DNA of 32,500 nucleotides, taken from positions 1 through 32,500 of the forward strand of contig CAJNDS010000945.1 of NCBI GenBank assembly GCA_905221605.1. Direction: 5' to 3'. This DNA is from Symbiodinium natans (taxonomy: Eukaryota; Sar; Dinophyceae; Suessiales; Symbiodiniaceae). The notes below the pieces were generated by a model. That model ran no database searches. It was not told the origin of the DNA and saw nothing but the letters and a program-made list of their open reading frames with translations. A program made the translations under genes and the position numbers. Within the stretch, counting starts at the first letter, position 1, and every line of letters starts with the position of its first letter. Below, in pieces: positions 8,868-18,308 of the stretch.

Positions 8868-9459
8868 CTAGCACTTCCTTCATCTTCTCGGAGAGTTTCT
8901 CTGCAATCTTCCCCTTTGACTCGTTGATCTTCTTGTCGGCCAGCTTGCTTACTATATTCGCCAGCGCAGGCATGGCAAAGTGGACTTGGCAAGTGATGGA
9001 CTGGATGGACACCTCCAAACTTTTGACATTGAAGCCTTGGATTTCCAGTGGATTCCTCTTCAAGTTCATGTCAATCTCATCACTCTTGAAGCTAACCCCG
9101 TGCAATGCCGCATCGACTGGGACCTTCTTGCCCAGAGCATCAACGAAGCCATTCACATTCAGGTCGCCAGACCATGCTCCTGACAATGCCATGGCCAGGT
9201 TCGGCATGTGAAAGCCCGTGACTTTGAAGGACTCCACGCGGAGACTGCTCAGGTCAGAGATCTTGTCTACGTGGAGCGGGCCTTTTTCCACGTTCACCAT
9301 CATGGGATCTTTGGTCTTCATCCCCGCCGCCAGCTTTGCATTGATGTCACCAAGCTTCGACGAGAGGGCCTGGTTCAACTTGTCCATCAAAGGTGAAGCA
9401 TCCACGGCCAGGTCAGCTGAGGCCAAGGCAATCATGCAAGGCACCAACGCAAAGATCAT
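8803..9459 (-). CDS. Secreted protein with signal peptide, lipid-binding-like
   Basis: An intact 218-residue reading frame. I chose the start at 9459 rather than 9540 because an acceptor-like TTTTGCTGTTCACAG ends 34 bases upstream, consistent with spliced-leader addition, and the longer frame runs through it. Residues 1-15 (MIFALVPCMIALASA) form a signal peptide with cleavage after ASA. The mature part alternates amphipathic strands (residues about 50-150) with a basic helical tail (KLADKKINESKGKIAEKLSE onward), a layout reminiscent of BPI/LBP-like TULIP lipid-binding proteins, but no diagnostic motif proves it. It lacks cysteines except in the signal peptide and one in the strand region. An alternative GC splice near the stop could append the Cys-rich exon at 8693-8495. 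A truncated duplicate of the 3' end lies at 10254-10620. Confidence 0.7.
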   Translation of the reverse strand: MIFALVPCMIALASADLAVDASPLMDKLNQALSSKLGDINAKLAAGMKTKDPMMVNVEKGPLHVDKISDLSSLRVESFKVTGFHMPNLAMALSGAWSGDLNVNGFVDALGKKVPVDAALHGVSFKSDEIDMNLKRNPLEIQGFNVKSLEVSIQSITCQVHFAMPALANIVSKLADKKINESKGKIAEKLSEKMKEVLGNTLNEKIKGALNGKLHEMMR

Positions 9460-9492
9460 GGTGCTGAGATGGTACCGGCGGGGTGCTTCGCA

Positions 9493-9509
9493 CTGTGAAC
9501 AGCAAAAGA
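9493..9509 (-). promoter_or_regulatory. Probable spliced-leader acceptor site
   Basis: The minus strand reads TCTTTTGCTGTTCACAG, a pyrimidine-rich tract ending in AG, 33 bases upstream of the ATG of the secreted-protein gene. In dinoflagellates nuclear mRNAs receive a 22-nt leader at such sites. The position fixes the likely start codon. An ordinary cis intron acceptor is the alternative. Confidence 0.5.
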
Positions 9510-9799
9510 CTGCGGAGCACAAACATCTGAATTGCTTCACTTGCTCTGGCCGGTGACCAAGTGCTGGTGATTATCCTGGAACAGTTTGCCCTTACTCTAT
9601 GAGTTGCTTCAGCAACATGTTCATGACAAAGCTACACCTAGTCTTGCTACACCAGAGCGCTGTCTCGGAAAGCCATGGAACCTTAGGAGCCACCAGCCCG
9701 GCTGTCACGCACGCCGTGCAGTGCCTGAAGTCTGCAAGCATACCGAAGAGGCCGACGAAGAGGCCAGGCCTTAGATGCTCGTTTGTTGCGCTCAGCAAG

Positions 9800-9957
9800 A
9801 AATTTGTTAGTTAATGTATTCTTTAATGTGTGAGAAAGTTTATCAGATAGTTTATTATTTATCATAAATTTTGTTACTATTTAGAATGTTAAATGAGAGT
9901 GTGAAAATTTTACAAATATATCATAAGTCCGTATGGTGATATGACGGCTAACGCTAT
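9800..9957. other. AT-rich block downstream of an exon
   Basis: This block is about three-quarters A/T, with repeated TTTA and TTAGTTAA-like words, sharply different from its surroundings. It directly follows the stop of the 10196-9958 exon and may be its 3' untranslated or intergenic DNA. Confidence 0.4.
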
Positions 9958-10196
9958 CTAAGCATGCAAAATTTGCGTGTGCTGGTCCTGCATGTCCTGC
10001 CAAATCCTGCCAAGATCCTGACCAGTGACTGCCAGAAGTTCTTTCCATAAGTCAGGCGAGTGGACACATAGATAATCGAGGATGCTTTTGAGATCGGCAG
10101 AAGCGAGAATAGTTCGCTGAGGAGCAAGACTCCCAAGATTGCACATCTCACACTGCAAGCTGGCTTGAACCTGAAGCCGGAAACCTCCAGTACTCC
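9958..10196 (-). CDS. Terminal exon of an unrecognised gene
   Basis: The minus strand after a strong GCTGTCTTGCAG acceptor gives 78 codons and a TGA-class stop with no break. The peptide holds a CxxC pair (LQCEMCNLG), a helical segment with LKSILDYLC and a Trp-rich tail (DLWKELLAV, RIWQDMQDQH). Codon use matches the other exons. The next sequence upstream is the damaged duplicate at 10254-10620, so this may be the genuine 3' exon of the duplicated gene copy, whose Cys-rich exon is frameshifted. No family is recognised. The AT-rich block at 9800-9957 is then its 3' flank. Confidence 0.45.
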
Positions 10197-10253
10197 CTGC
10201 AAGACAGCGTCAAGTGGCTCTCAGCCGTCAAAGACTCAACGTCCGCCCTCCAC

Positions 10254-10620
10254 GAAGGGATTTGCACCTGCAGCAAAGTGGCTAGGTCTGTGATACTATG
10301 GTTGGGACATTCTGCCACCAGGCTTCAGGCATTTTTTTGCGTTGGCCTGTGCTGCTACATCTGCTTTACATTCCTCAGTGGCTCGGATTTGTACATTGAG
10401 TAGATGTGCAACATAGGTGCTAATGTTCACGTGCGAGTGCCGTGAACCTCTGCACAACTCAAAAGAGGGGCGAGGGCAGAGGGGAGAGGGGGGAGGGCAG
10501 AGTCCCTGCTCTTTGTGGGAAGCCAGTTGTTTGCAGGTCACTGCGCCTGGTCAACTCAGCGCATCATTTCATGAAGTTTTCCGTTGAGAGCGCTCTTGAT
10601 CTTCTCGTTGAGAGTATTTC
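10254..10620 (-). pseudogene. Truncated duplicate of the secreted-protein 3' region
   Basis: This is copy B of the segment at 8481-8867. On the minus strand it retains the last codons of the secreted protein through LNGKLHEMMR and the stop, the pyrimidine-rich intron and the acceptor of the Cys-rich exon. Within the Cys-rich exon a net loss of 17 bp removes three cysteines' worth of coding sequence, shifts the frame and leads to an early stop. The upstream part of the gene is missing: homology stops abruptly at 10620, inside the coding sequence. Flanking sequences differ, so this is a segmental duplication followed by decay. Very high identity elsewhere implies it is recent. Confidence 0.75.
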
Positions 10621-10746
10621 ACCATGGCCATTGGAAATGTCCTGAGCACTGCAACTGCTTTGATGTGCTGCCCTCCGGAAGGGCATGGAACGAAGGTCTA
10701 CGGCCTCATCCCACTTCAGATAACGCCATGCAAATCTTTTTTAAGC

Positions 10747-12976
10747 TCACGATGTCCGGTCAGTCAATCCTTCGAAATGGAGAGGGCTTGCACGAGTCCT
10801 CCAAGCCAGTTTCTGGCCACCTGCCCACAATATGTGAACTTCCTGTGCATTGATTGACGCCTCGCCCTCAAAGTGAGGTGCCAGAATGACCGCCTGAATG
10901 GTTTTCTGCACGCTGCGCTCAAGAGCAGCCTGAGCTTCTTTGACGGTCTTCTTGTGCTTTTCGATATTGGATTTTTGGCCCCCGCAAATTTCAATCAAAC
11001 CGAGGAAATCTTCACCCCACATCCACATGTCTACACCTTTGTGGCTTTCTCGTCGCTCATCAGCCTTGTACAATGTGTAAAGTTTTTGGTCGCGAACTCC
11101 ATGGTGAATCTCAAGACTGCTGCCATCGAACAAGCGGCCAGTGCCCACACCACCACAGCTGCCGACTGGTTGGAAGAAGGGTGTTTGCCCAACATAAAGG
11201 AAAACGCCCAAGGACCACCAGTACAAAACTTCCAACGTGGTACCAACCAAGATGTCTGAAAAACAGGCTGCTTCTGCGAAGGCAGCATGCAAAGCACGCT
11301 GCCCAGCATTGCAAATTCGCGAAACATTTGATCTGTGTCTTCTGCGGGAGCGCAAGTGAACATGACACGGAAATGCGCTGCCAACATTCCACCATCGCCC
11401 GCATCGAAAGTCACCAAAGGCACATTGCCAAGTTTGGCAAGCGCGCTTTCGCTTTGGTACGTTGCTGGGACACCAAGCAGGATATCTGGCGTCAGCCACT
11501 TTCTTCTCGTGCTGTCTGAACGAGAGCGTCTTATCTGGCAAAGCAGCTCGTTTTTGCATTTTTCCAGCAACTCGACCGTGCTGCACTTCGTCGCCTCCTC
11601 TGTTTTCATGTGTTTGCCAAGTTCCACAACTCTGGCAAACAATGCTTGCAGCTGTGCCTCTTCCCTTGTAGCCACCCATACCCTTTGAAAGCGGTGGTCA
11701 TAAATACCAGCAGCTGCAAACTCTTCCAAATGCGTTTCGCCTTCGACTCATCATCCAGCACCTTCTCAAGCTGGGCAAGTTGCAGGCCAAACTTTACAGT
11801 CAGAATGTCCTTCAAGTCGGGCAGTGGCTTGGCAATGCCCTTTTTGGCAGAACCGCTGGAACACATTTCTTCTGAATCTTCCCACAGTGGCTCTGTGAAT
11901 GTTGCAATCATCAACACGCGAGGATCTTCAGAAATGAACTCTATAGCAGCTTTTCTGAGTCGAGGATCCTTTGACAGCTTCTTATGTTCGTCAATGTGCA
12001 CAAGCACCCTCCCTTCTTCGCCCAGAAAACTGTCAAGCAGCTTTCTTCGCCACATTTGGAGGTGCTCCATGCAAGGTGGTACATACCAATAGCATCACGC
12101 AAAAAAAGGAGACCATCGTTGAAGCCATGCACCTGGATGTGCCAGGCTTCGTCCAGCTATAAAAGCACCACATGTGAGCAATGCCATCGCACGCTGCTTA
12201 GACACTGCACGTGCCCCTTTGCGCCACAATCGAAGGGGCGTCAGCAGTTTCCACAGAGCTGCTGCAAGACACAAACGCATAAAGACTCGGATGCAGAGTC
12301 GCGTTCAAGAAGATGGAATTTCAACCGTACCCAGGTACCTTCCATTCAGGCTGTGCTGTAAGCATCTCAGCATGTAGAGCGCCGCAAACCTCTCCCGCGT
12401 CCCATCATCATGGGTATCAGGAGTGGGCAAAGAAGCATGATGGCGAGGGTCGTCACGCCCATTCTCATTGTTGGCAAACGGGAGGTAGATGTGAGTCCAA
12501 AAGCCTCTTTCTTCAGACTGCTGGTGAAGCTCGCGCAGCTTCAGGAAGCCTGGGAGAACGCTGGACGTTTTGCCACTGCAACTTGGGGCAGCAATATGCA
12601 GCATCCTGCTGCGGGCTGTCTGGAAAGATGGCAGCATTTGCTTGGCAAAGTTCAACAACGATGACGGGCTGCAGAAGAAAGGACCTTTGGTTCCAGGTCT
12701 TTGTTCTGTTGCACACTCTAGCCGCGCTCTTCACAGTCAATATCCTGCACCCCCTCAACTCAGGTCGGAGCATTCATAAAGTGAAACATGTTCAACTTCC
12801 AGGGAGCGCGATGGCAAATGACGCTTGAAGTTCTCCTTCTGGAATACCTTGTATTTGGAGCACTGCCGCGGTAGCTCCTGAAGAAATTCGTCTACGCGGC
12901 GCTCCAAGTAACCTTCCCTAGAGGGGCTGTCTGGCAAGTGTTTTTGGGTTTGGGACCCACGAGGCGTGCCAGCCAT
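10747..12976 (-). pseudogene. P-loop NTPase gene, multi-exon and frame-broken
   Basis: A chain of minus-strand coding blocks. Block 1 starts at ATG 12976 (MAGTPRGSQTQKHL). Block 2 runs from an acceptor at 12668 and carries a Walker A-like P-loop, IAAPSCSGKTSS, at about 12560-12600 (the first Gly is replaced by Ala). It joins in phase 1, through a GTACGG donor and TTGCAG acceptor, to a block at 12261. Further on are Walker B (VLVHIDEHKKL, about 11975-12010) and a sensor-like VLMIATFTEP. C-terminal blocks reach a stop at 10747 and include MWMWGEDFLGLIEICGG. The layout resembles the NTPases of Crinkler/RHS-type proteins (inference). The frame changes with no usable intron near 12140, 12072, 11738 and 11280, so the copy is probably dead. 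Unrecognised micro-introns or assembly errors are alternatives. Confidence 0.6.
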
Positions 12977-13957
12977 TGCTGCGCTGCTTCATTAAACAAT
13001 AAACATGTAGCTGGGTGTGCGTAACTCCGCAGCAAATGGTCACGTGAACGGTTGGAGCAGGATGCAAACCTGTTCTTGCAAATGCTGACATGATAGATGA
13101 TAGGTGTGAGTGAGACGCTGTTTCGATCACGATTTGACGCTGTTGAATCACTTCACTGCCCATCTGGCGGGCAAAAATGCTGCGCCAACAGCTCCATGCT
13201 TCATGCGCCGGGTCTGCAGTACTGTGTATAGGGGCGCAGAATCAAGATCGGTCTAAACGTCCAACAAAGAACATCCAACATTTCGCCAGCGCCTGGTGTG
13301 CCACCACGTCTCGAGCCTGGCACGACATGTTCCGATGCACATCGCCATTGCGCTGCCAACTTCACTTACTTGGGAATTCACCATGTGTTAGAGTCGCAGG
13401 AGTGAGGAAGTTGAAGCCATGTGTGAAGGTCAACTTATTGTGTGAAGGAAGACCGGAAGACCCATCAAAATTCCACATCTCGATGCAGCGTTGACATGGT
13501 GCTGGCCGTCGGCGCTGCAAGTAGTCCTGTGACTTACGAGCATGTAAGGGGCTTACATGCCACCGGTCGAAGTCCTCTCTTAGTGCACAAGCAAAAAGGC
13601 GGAACCCCTTAAAGAAGAGAACCATGGCAGCACGGTCGTAGGACACCCCGACAACATCCCCTACTCTACCCTAAGGGCCTCTGCTTACTCCGAGACTGGT
13701 GGACCCTCCAAAGGCTCCACACCTGGCACTGGGGGAGATCAGGTGACAAGGGTTTACGAGTTGACGCGTCGGTTCAGTTTTGGCCTCAGAACTCTCTGAC
13801 CTTCCGATGCCCCTCACTGAATGCTACGGCTGTTACGGCTTGAAGGTCTCAGGGGAGGCCATGTTTCGCCGTGGAGGTTTAGGGTTTTATCGGCCTTTAT
13901 AGGCCTTAGGGGACCTCGGGCCGCCCCTCTCGACAGTCCTTATTCCCCACAGGATGA
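12977..13957. other. Spacer without a supported gene
   Basis: Reading frames here are short and lack family resemblance. A minus-strand frame near 13470 contains WNFDGSS, discussed among the rejected items. From about 13640 the sequence becomes rich in CCCTAA-like fragments. Nothing else was recognised. Confidence 0.4.
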
Positions 13958-13998
13958 AACCCTAAACCCTAAACCTAAACCCTAAACCCTAAAACCAA
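13958..13998. repeat. Short telomere-like CCCTAAA array
   Basis: Five CCCTAAA units, one missing a C, lie on the plus strand. A GTTTAGGGTTTT fragment at 13877-13887 is in the opposite orientation. Confidence 0.85.
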
Positions 13999-14754
13999 AC
14001 CCCAAGGCTGCGCCTTGCGCTGGTGCACCGATTGCTCCCGTCTCTGCGCTCAGCCTGGACAGCGGGAACTGCAAACGCTGGGGAGTTTAGGGTTTACCGG
14101 GTTTAGAGAAGCCTAATAAACCTCTTAAAACAACCCAAAAAAGGTAGATAACTTGGGGGGGGTGCCATATTAGTATATTATAAACTATGAATATAAAATG
14201 TAATCGCATGCCCCTCATTTACAGAGCCTCCCTAAGCAACAGCCTCACACAAGAACTTTGCAAGGTCGTTGTGCCGGTGCATGCAAAAAGAGGCCCAAGG
14301 ACCTCAAAAGTGATACATTGAAGTGCAAGGATGCCATCAGCATTTCTCCCGAACTGCCTTCTGCCGCTGATCGTCACGCGGCAGAAAAGTAGTAGAAGCA
14401 GCAGAACCATCCCCCGCTCCCGACTTTTGTTCAGGCTTCCTGGCCAAAACATGGCTGATTTTTTTCTAATTCACGTGGGTTTTTAAGGTCACTTCTCAAG
14501 ATGTGCTGAACTCGAGTTGAAAACGCTGTTTTTCAAGTCTTCGCTTTTTGTTTTTCCCCATTGTTTAATGCAAAAAATGCTGTAAGTACCAGTGTTCGCG
14601 TTGGAGATTTTGTCCTTGCTTAACGTCATTTTGGGGCTGTTAGATTTAAGGACACAGCGGCGGCGCACATCATGTGATGCGACTCTCAGGACAGAAGGCA
14701 GCACAGCATTGAGCACCACAGGCAGACAGCAGGGAGCACAAGATTCAGGACACC
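13999..14754. other. Spacer without a supported gene
   Basis: This stretch is of mixed composition, with an AT-richer part around 14100-14200 and 14460-14640. A minus-strand frame at 14452-14219 carries a leucine run but no start context or family signature. I see nothing else. Confidence 0.4.
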
Positions 14755-15030
14755 AAGCAGGCCAGGAAGGCTCAGGCGGGCAACTGTGCCAGAATGTGGC
14801 CACATGCAATAAGCAGGCCAAGGGGGCTCAGGCGGGCAACTGTACTGGTGGCCAGACGCAATAAGCAGGCCGAGGAGGCTCAGGCGGGCAACTGTAGGGA
14901 CGCAATAAGCAGGCCAGGAGGCTCAGGCGGGCACCTGTACCGGATGCAATAAGCAAGCCAAGGAGGTTCAGGCGGGCAACTGTACCGGAATGTGGCCAGA
15001 CACAAGAAGCAGGCATAAGCAGGCCGAGGA
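14755..15030. repeat. Tandem repeat of 44-56 bp
   Basis: Copies begin with AAGCAGGCC at 14755, 14811, 14863, 14907, 14951 (variant) and 15007/15016. Each contains GCTCAGGCGGGCAACTGTA. The core unit is 44 bp; three copies carry an extra segment with GTGGCCA. No stable coding frame is conserved, so this is a noncoding minisatellite. Confidence 0.85.
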
Positions 15031-15720
15031 GGCAGAGCCGGGCTAGCCCTCTGTCTTGGAGAGACCTTTCACAAGGAGTTATCCGAGTGATGATGCCCCA
15101 AAAAGCAACCCTCCCGTAGATGCCGCCCGCAGATCTGACTGGAGGCCGCGCAGCAAGGTGGCAGAGGTTTCATAGATCAGGTTTTTAGGGTTCGGTCTAG
15201 AGTTTAGAGTTCAGGGTAACAAACCCCAGCTTCCGAAAAAGGGACGCAGGTTTGCGGTTCAGGCTTTTTGAGAGGGGCTTGGATTCAAGGGTCAGGGCGG
15301 GGCTTTCTTCGTCATTTTTATCTTTCTGTGCAACGTTTCGTGTTTTGAGCGATGCGCACCTCCGTTGTGCCTGGCGTGCGAATAGACAGGGTGTGACAGA
15401 ACGCGCGAAGGGCCAGAGCGTACGTGCTGGAACGATGTGGCGGTGTTTTGTCGAGGGGGGTGGTGACCCCGTCCGTGTTACCAACTCCCAACACCTCAAA
15501 CCGTCTAGGCAGTGGAAGCGCCTGCGTTTTTTACACGGTTTGGACAGGCTCAACCTCAGCATGATAGAAGGTTAGCTTTGTTTGTGGAACTAGTGCATCC
15601 GGTACCAGCTGCATCCATGCGCCCGCACGATGATTACGTCCGTGCTGCCAGCGCGTGCGAGTGGCCAGACGCGAGTTCCACATGCTTACAGAGTACGTGC
15701 TCCGAGGCATCCATCGCACT

Positions 15721-15802
15721 GGGGGCGGGGGGGGGGGAAGGGGCAAAGGGTGGTGGTAGCGGCGGCGGTGGCGGTGGCGGTGGCGGTGGCGGTGGCGGTG
15801 GC

Positions 15803-15834
<32 letters not shown>

Positions 15835-15886
15835 TGGTGGCGGTGGCGGTGGTGGTGGTGGTGGTGGTGGCGGTGGTGGTGGTGGT
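15721..15886. repeat. G-run and (GGC/GGT)n tract
   Basis: A G-rich stretch (15721-15750) is followed by about 42 GGC/GGT triplets. In the plus strand it would encode polyglycine; on the minus strand one frame gives alternating His/Arg and another Thr/Ala. The minus-strand His/Arg frame is continuous with the last supported exon of the membrane-protein gene, so it may be coding, intronic or 3' sequence of that gene. A short (AGC)n tract follows at 15894-15908. Confidence 0.9.
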
Positions 15887-15904
15887 AAAAGGAGCAGCAG
15901 CAGC

Positions 15905-17854
15905 AGCAGTAGGTAGTACTAGTAGCAGCAGAGGAACATCTGGCAAGGTCCTTATCCACCGCGACGTCAACGACGGGAACGGCATTAGCTTCTGTTCCTT
16001 TGTCCAAGAGTGAAGATGCAACGAAGGCAGAGTTCATGTTAGCCAGGGTGCCAGAATCTGCATGCAGCTGTTCGGCCTTGGGACAGTGCGCAGACCCTAC
16101 TTCACAAAAGGAAGCCGTGCGAAACTGCCTTGTATGACACTACGGAGCAGTAGCCTGTGGGCTCAATATGCCTTGTGAGACTCCATCTCGTCTGTGCTAG
16201 TAGAAGTGCTGTGGTTCCAAGCAGCATGCTCAGCCTCTGGCATCGTCGAAGGCATCACCAGTGGCACGGTTGGCATTGCTCACAATCCGGAGTTCCTTCC
16301 AGGGCCAGTAGCACAAACAGCACAAGCAGTTGGACTAGAAACACAGAATCACTACAGAACAGGGTGCCAAACTCTTCGGGTCCTCCTGGATATCGTGGCT
16401 GTCTCGCTGGCTCGGCCTTTTCTTTGTAACCTTGTCATGCCTAACGGAGGTTACAACCACAGCGCGCTCGACCAGCTGGACAGCCTGTTCAGGAGCCAGC
16501 TGTGTCAAGCGGGCAACGGCCGCTTCCACGTCCTCGGGGGTGCACGTCTTCGGTCCAGAATCATAGGCCCCTTCCTGCAGCTGTCGCATCCACGCCGCTG
16601 CAACTCGGGTCTTGGTTGTGCTGCGCGCGAGGTACTTGTTGGCTTCGGCAAGGCGGCAGAGGATGATAGCACTCTCGCATGGCAGCTCGCGCTGTTGCAA
16701 TTGAACCAGCCAGTATGTCGCAAACTCTTCGTTTAATTTGGCCAAAGTGGAGCGCTGGTGGGAAGCACTGAGTCGCAGGAGATGCGCGCGAAATTGCCGG
16801 AAGGAGGGAAGGCCTCAGTTTTTGTGCCATGACTGTGGGCAAAGCGTCACCCCCATCTCTCCTACCGTCTCCTCTTCGGCTCTAACCCGTAGCCTTTGCA
16901 AGCAAATTCCTCCGCCAAGATGCACGGTGTGTCTCGTTCGTCGGGAGCTGTTTCTGAAGCGGTCAGAACGGTGATGGTGTCCTTGTCAAAGCTCCAAGAT
17001 AGTTGAAGATGTTCGTCTTCGTGCTGCTTGAACATCGGCACTGTGTAGCCCAGCACCAGGCGCTTGACGCCGCCTGAGCGTGGCAACGCAGAGCAGAGAT
17101 GGGGCTGATGGGGGCCTTGGCTTGACACAACTTGCAACTGAGGAGCTGATGACTTTCATGATTGGATTTGTCGTGCGTTCCGCAGAAGAAACTTCAGATG
17201 CATCCTTCAAGAATTGAGCAGCTACTTGGATCAGCAGGTACGAAACTGCAGCCAGCACAAAGATGAGCAACATAATCGCCAGCAACTGCGCTGTTGTCGT
17301 CTCTGGCGAAAGGATGACCATGGCTGCGACTGCAGCAAAGAGAAGGAAGCGGGTCATCTGGAGCAGCATCTCGAGAACATCCAAGAGACCCGCCTGCTGC
17401 TTCGCAAAGGGCCGGATCCAAGCAGAAATGAAGAGCTGAATCCCTGAAAATATTGGGTAAAGCAGGAGCTTCGCCTCTGGAGTTGGTACCAGCGACGTGT
17501 AGGCGATGAGCATCATTGAGCCCACATCAGCTCGCTTGGCTATCACATCCCACCACCAGTAAGCCTGCTCATAGCCTTGAAGGAAGAATGCATACCTTCT
17601 GTAGTTTTCTGGGGCATGCCTATCCGGCATGAACAGAAGGCGTGCCGCCAGCGCCGCTGGAACCCCAACGCACCACACAAGCAGGCCTGCAATGGCCACG
17701 CACGCAGCGGGGAAGTGCGTGGCTTCCCAGCATTCGATGTCAGGGCTGGGCAGCAAGCGGTGCGTGAAGCTGACGCCATCATCGCCCTCTTGTGGGATGG
17801 GCACGCACCATAGCATGCGAAGGAAAGCAGCCATTAGAACGGGCTTCTGGATTC
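15905..17854 (-). CDS. Multi-pass membrane protein, C-terminal exons
   Basis: Four minus-strand exons join in consistent phase: about 17854-17132, 17073-16900, 16813-16431 and 16139 to about 15905. The first carries CVPIP, a DIECWEATHF motif, then hydrophobic helices at roughly residues 41-68, 104-118, 123-140, 157-175 and 184-204 (counted from the Met at 17834), with NYRRYAFFLQGYEQAYWWW after the first. This layout resembles the TRP-like transmembrane region that ends large dinoflagellate and ciliate surface proteins (family knowledge). The tail exons are soluble: LVLGYTVPMFKQHEDEHLQL, a helical NEEFATYWLVQLQQREL part and a Cys/Ala-rich part. Introns are GT-AG (17131-17074), GC-AG (16899-16814) and GT-AG (16430-16140). 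The 3' border near 15905 is unresolved. Likely role: a plasma-membrane sensor or channel-like protein, not proven. Confidence 0.7.
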
Positions 17855-17880
17855 CTGTTCAGTAGCGAGGGGTTTGCCCG

Positions 17881-18283
17881 AGCCACCTCCTCCTTCACGA
17901 GAGGACTTGGGGCTTTGGTTTTCGTGGCGCCGCACTACTCTGATGGTATAGGTGCATGCTTCCAAATGGCGGCCTGCGCAACCGGAGGCCTGATTGAATG
18001 CGCGGAATATGTGCGCACACAAGCCAGCTTGTGGAGCATGGATGGCCCTGGCGTTGCAAAGGCATTACACAAGCAAGCCTTTCGAGAACGAACAGTAGCC
18101 AGCATCGTGCTGCCTGCGGAACGCAAAGTAGGGCTGGACCTTTTTGAAGCCCCACCCCTGCATCAAGCGTGGGCCTTGAAGGCCACCTGGGGAGATAAGC
18201 GGGAAGTTCTTTACCGCACACTTAAGCAAGAAGGATGGGGGAGCCCCTCTTTCACTTCAGTAGTCGCAGTCCCGACGTGGTAG
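17881..18283 (+). CDS. Plus-strand open segment, unknown gene
   Basis: Starting after a TGTTCAG acceptor-like site, the plus strand is open for about 134 codons to TAG at 18281-18283. The peptide is balanced in composition, with a Cys/Ala-rich first half (GACFQMAACATGG) and a charged helical end (KREVLYRTLKQEGWG). No family is recognised. The minus strand is also open here in a Cys-poor basic frame (GRHLEACTYTIRVV, after a GTTGCGCAG acceptor), and the flanking exons are on the minus strand, so one of the two must be a shadow. I slightly favour a real plus exon or relic because of length and codon choice. Confidence 0.3.
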
Positions 18284-18308
18284 CTGCTACTGCAGTCGAG
18301 GTTCTTAC

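Noticed and set aside
9592-9865. Overlapping short frames on both strands around 9600-9860
   Set aside because: None has a start context, family match or clear splice borders, and three frames are equally open.
13362-13646. Minus-strand WNFDGSS, similar to a glutamine synthetase motif
   Set aside because: Only seven residues match; neither the flanking residues nor the rest of the enzyme is present.
15757-15886. Polyglycine, polyalanine/threonine or polyvaline proteins from the GGC/GGT tract
   Set aside because: A triplet repeat yields open low-complexity frames on both strands automatically. Only the minus-strand His/Arg frame has an independent link to a supported exon.
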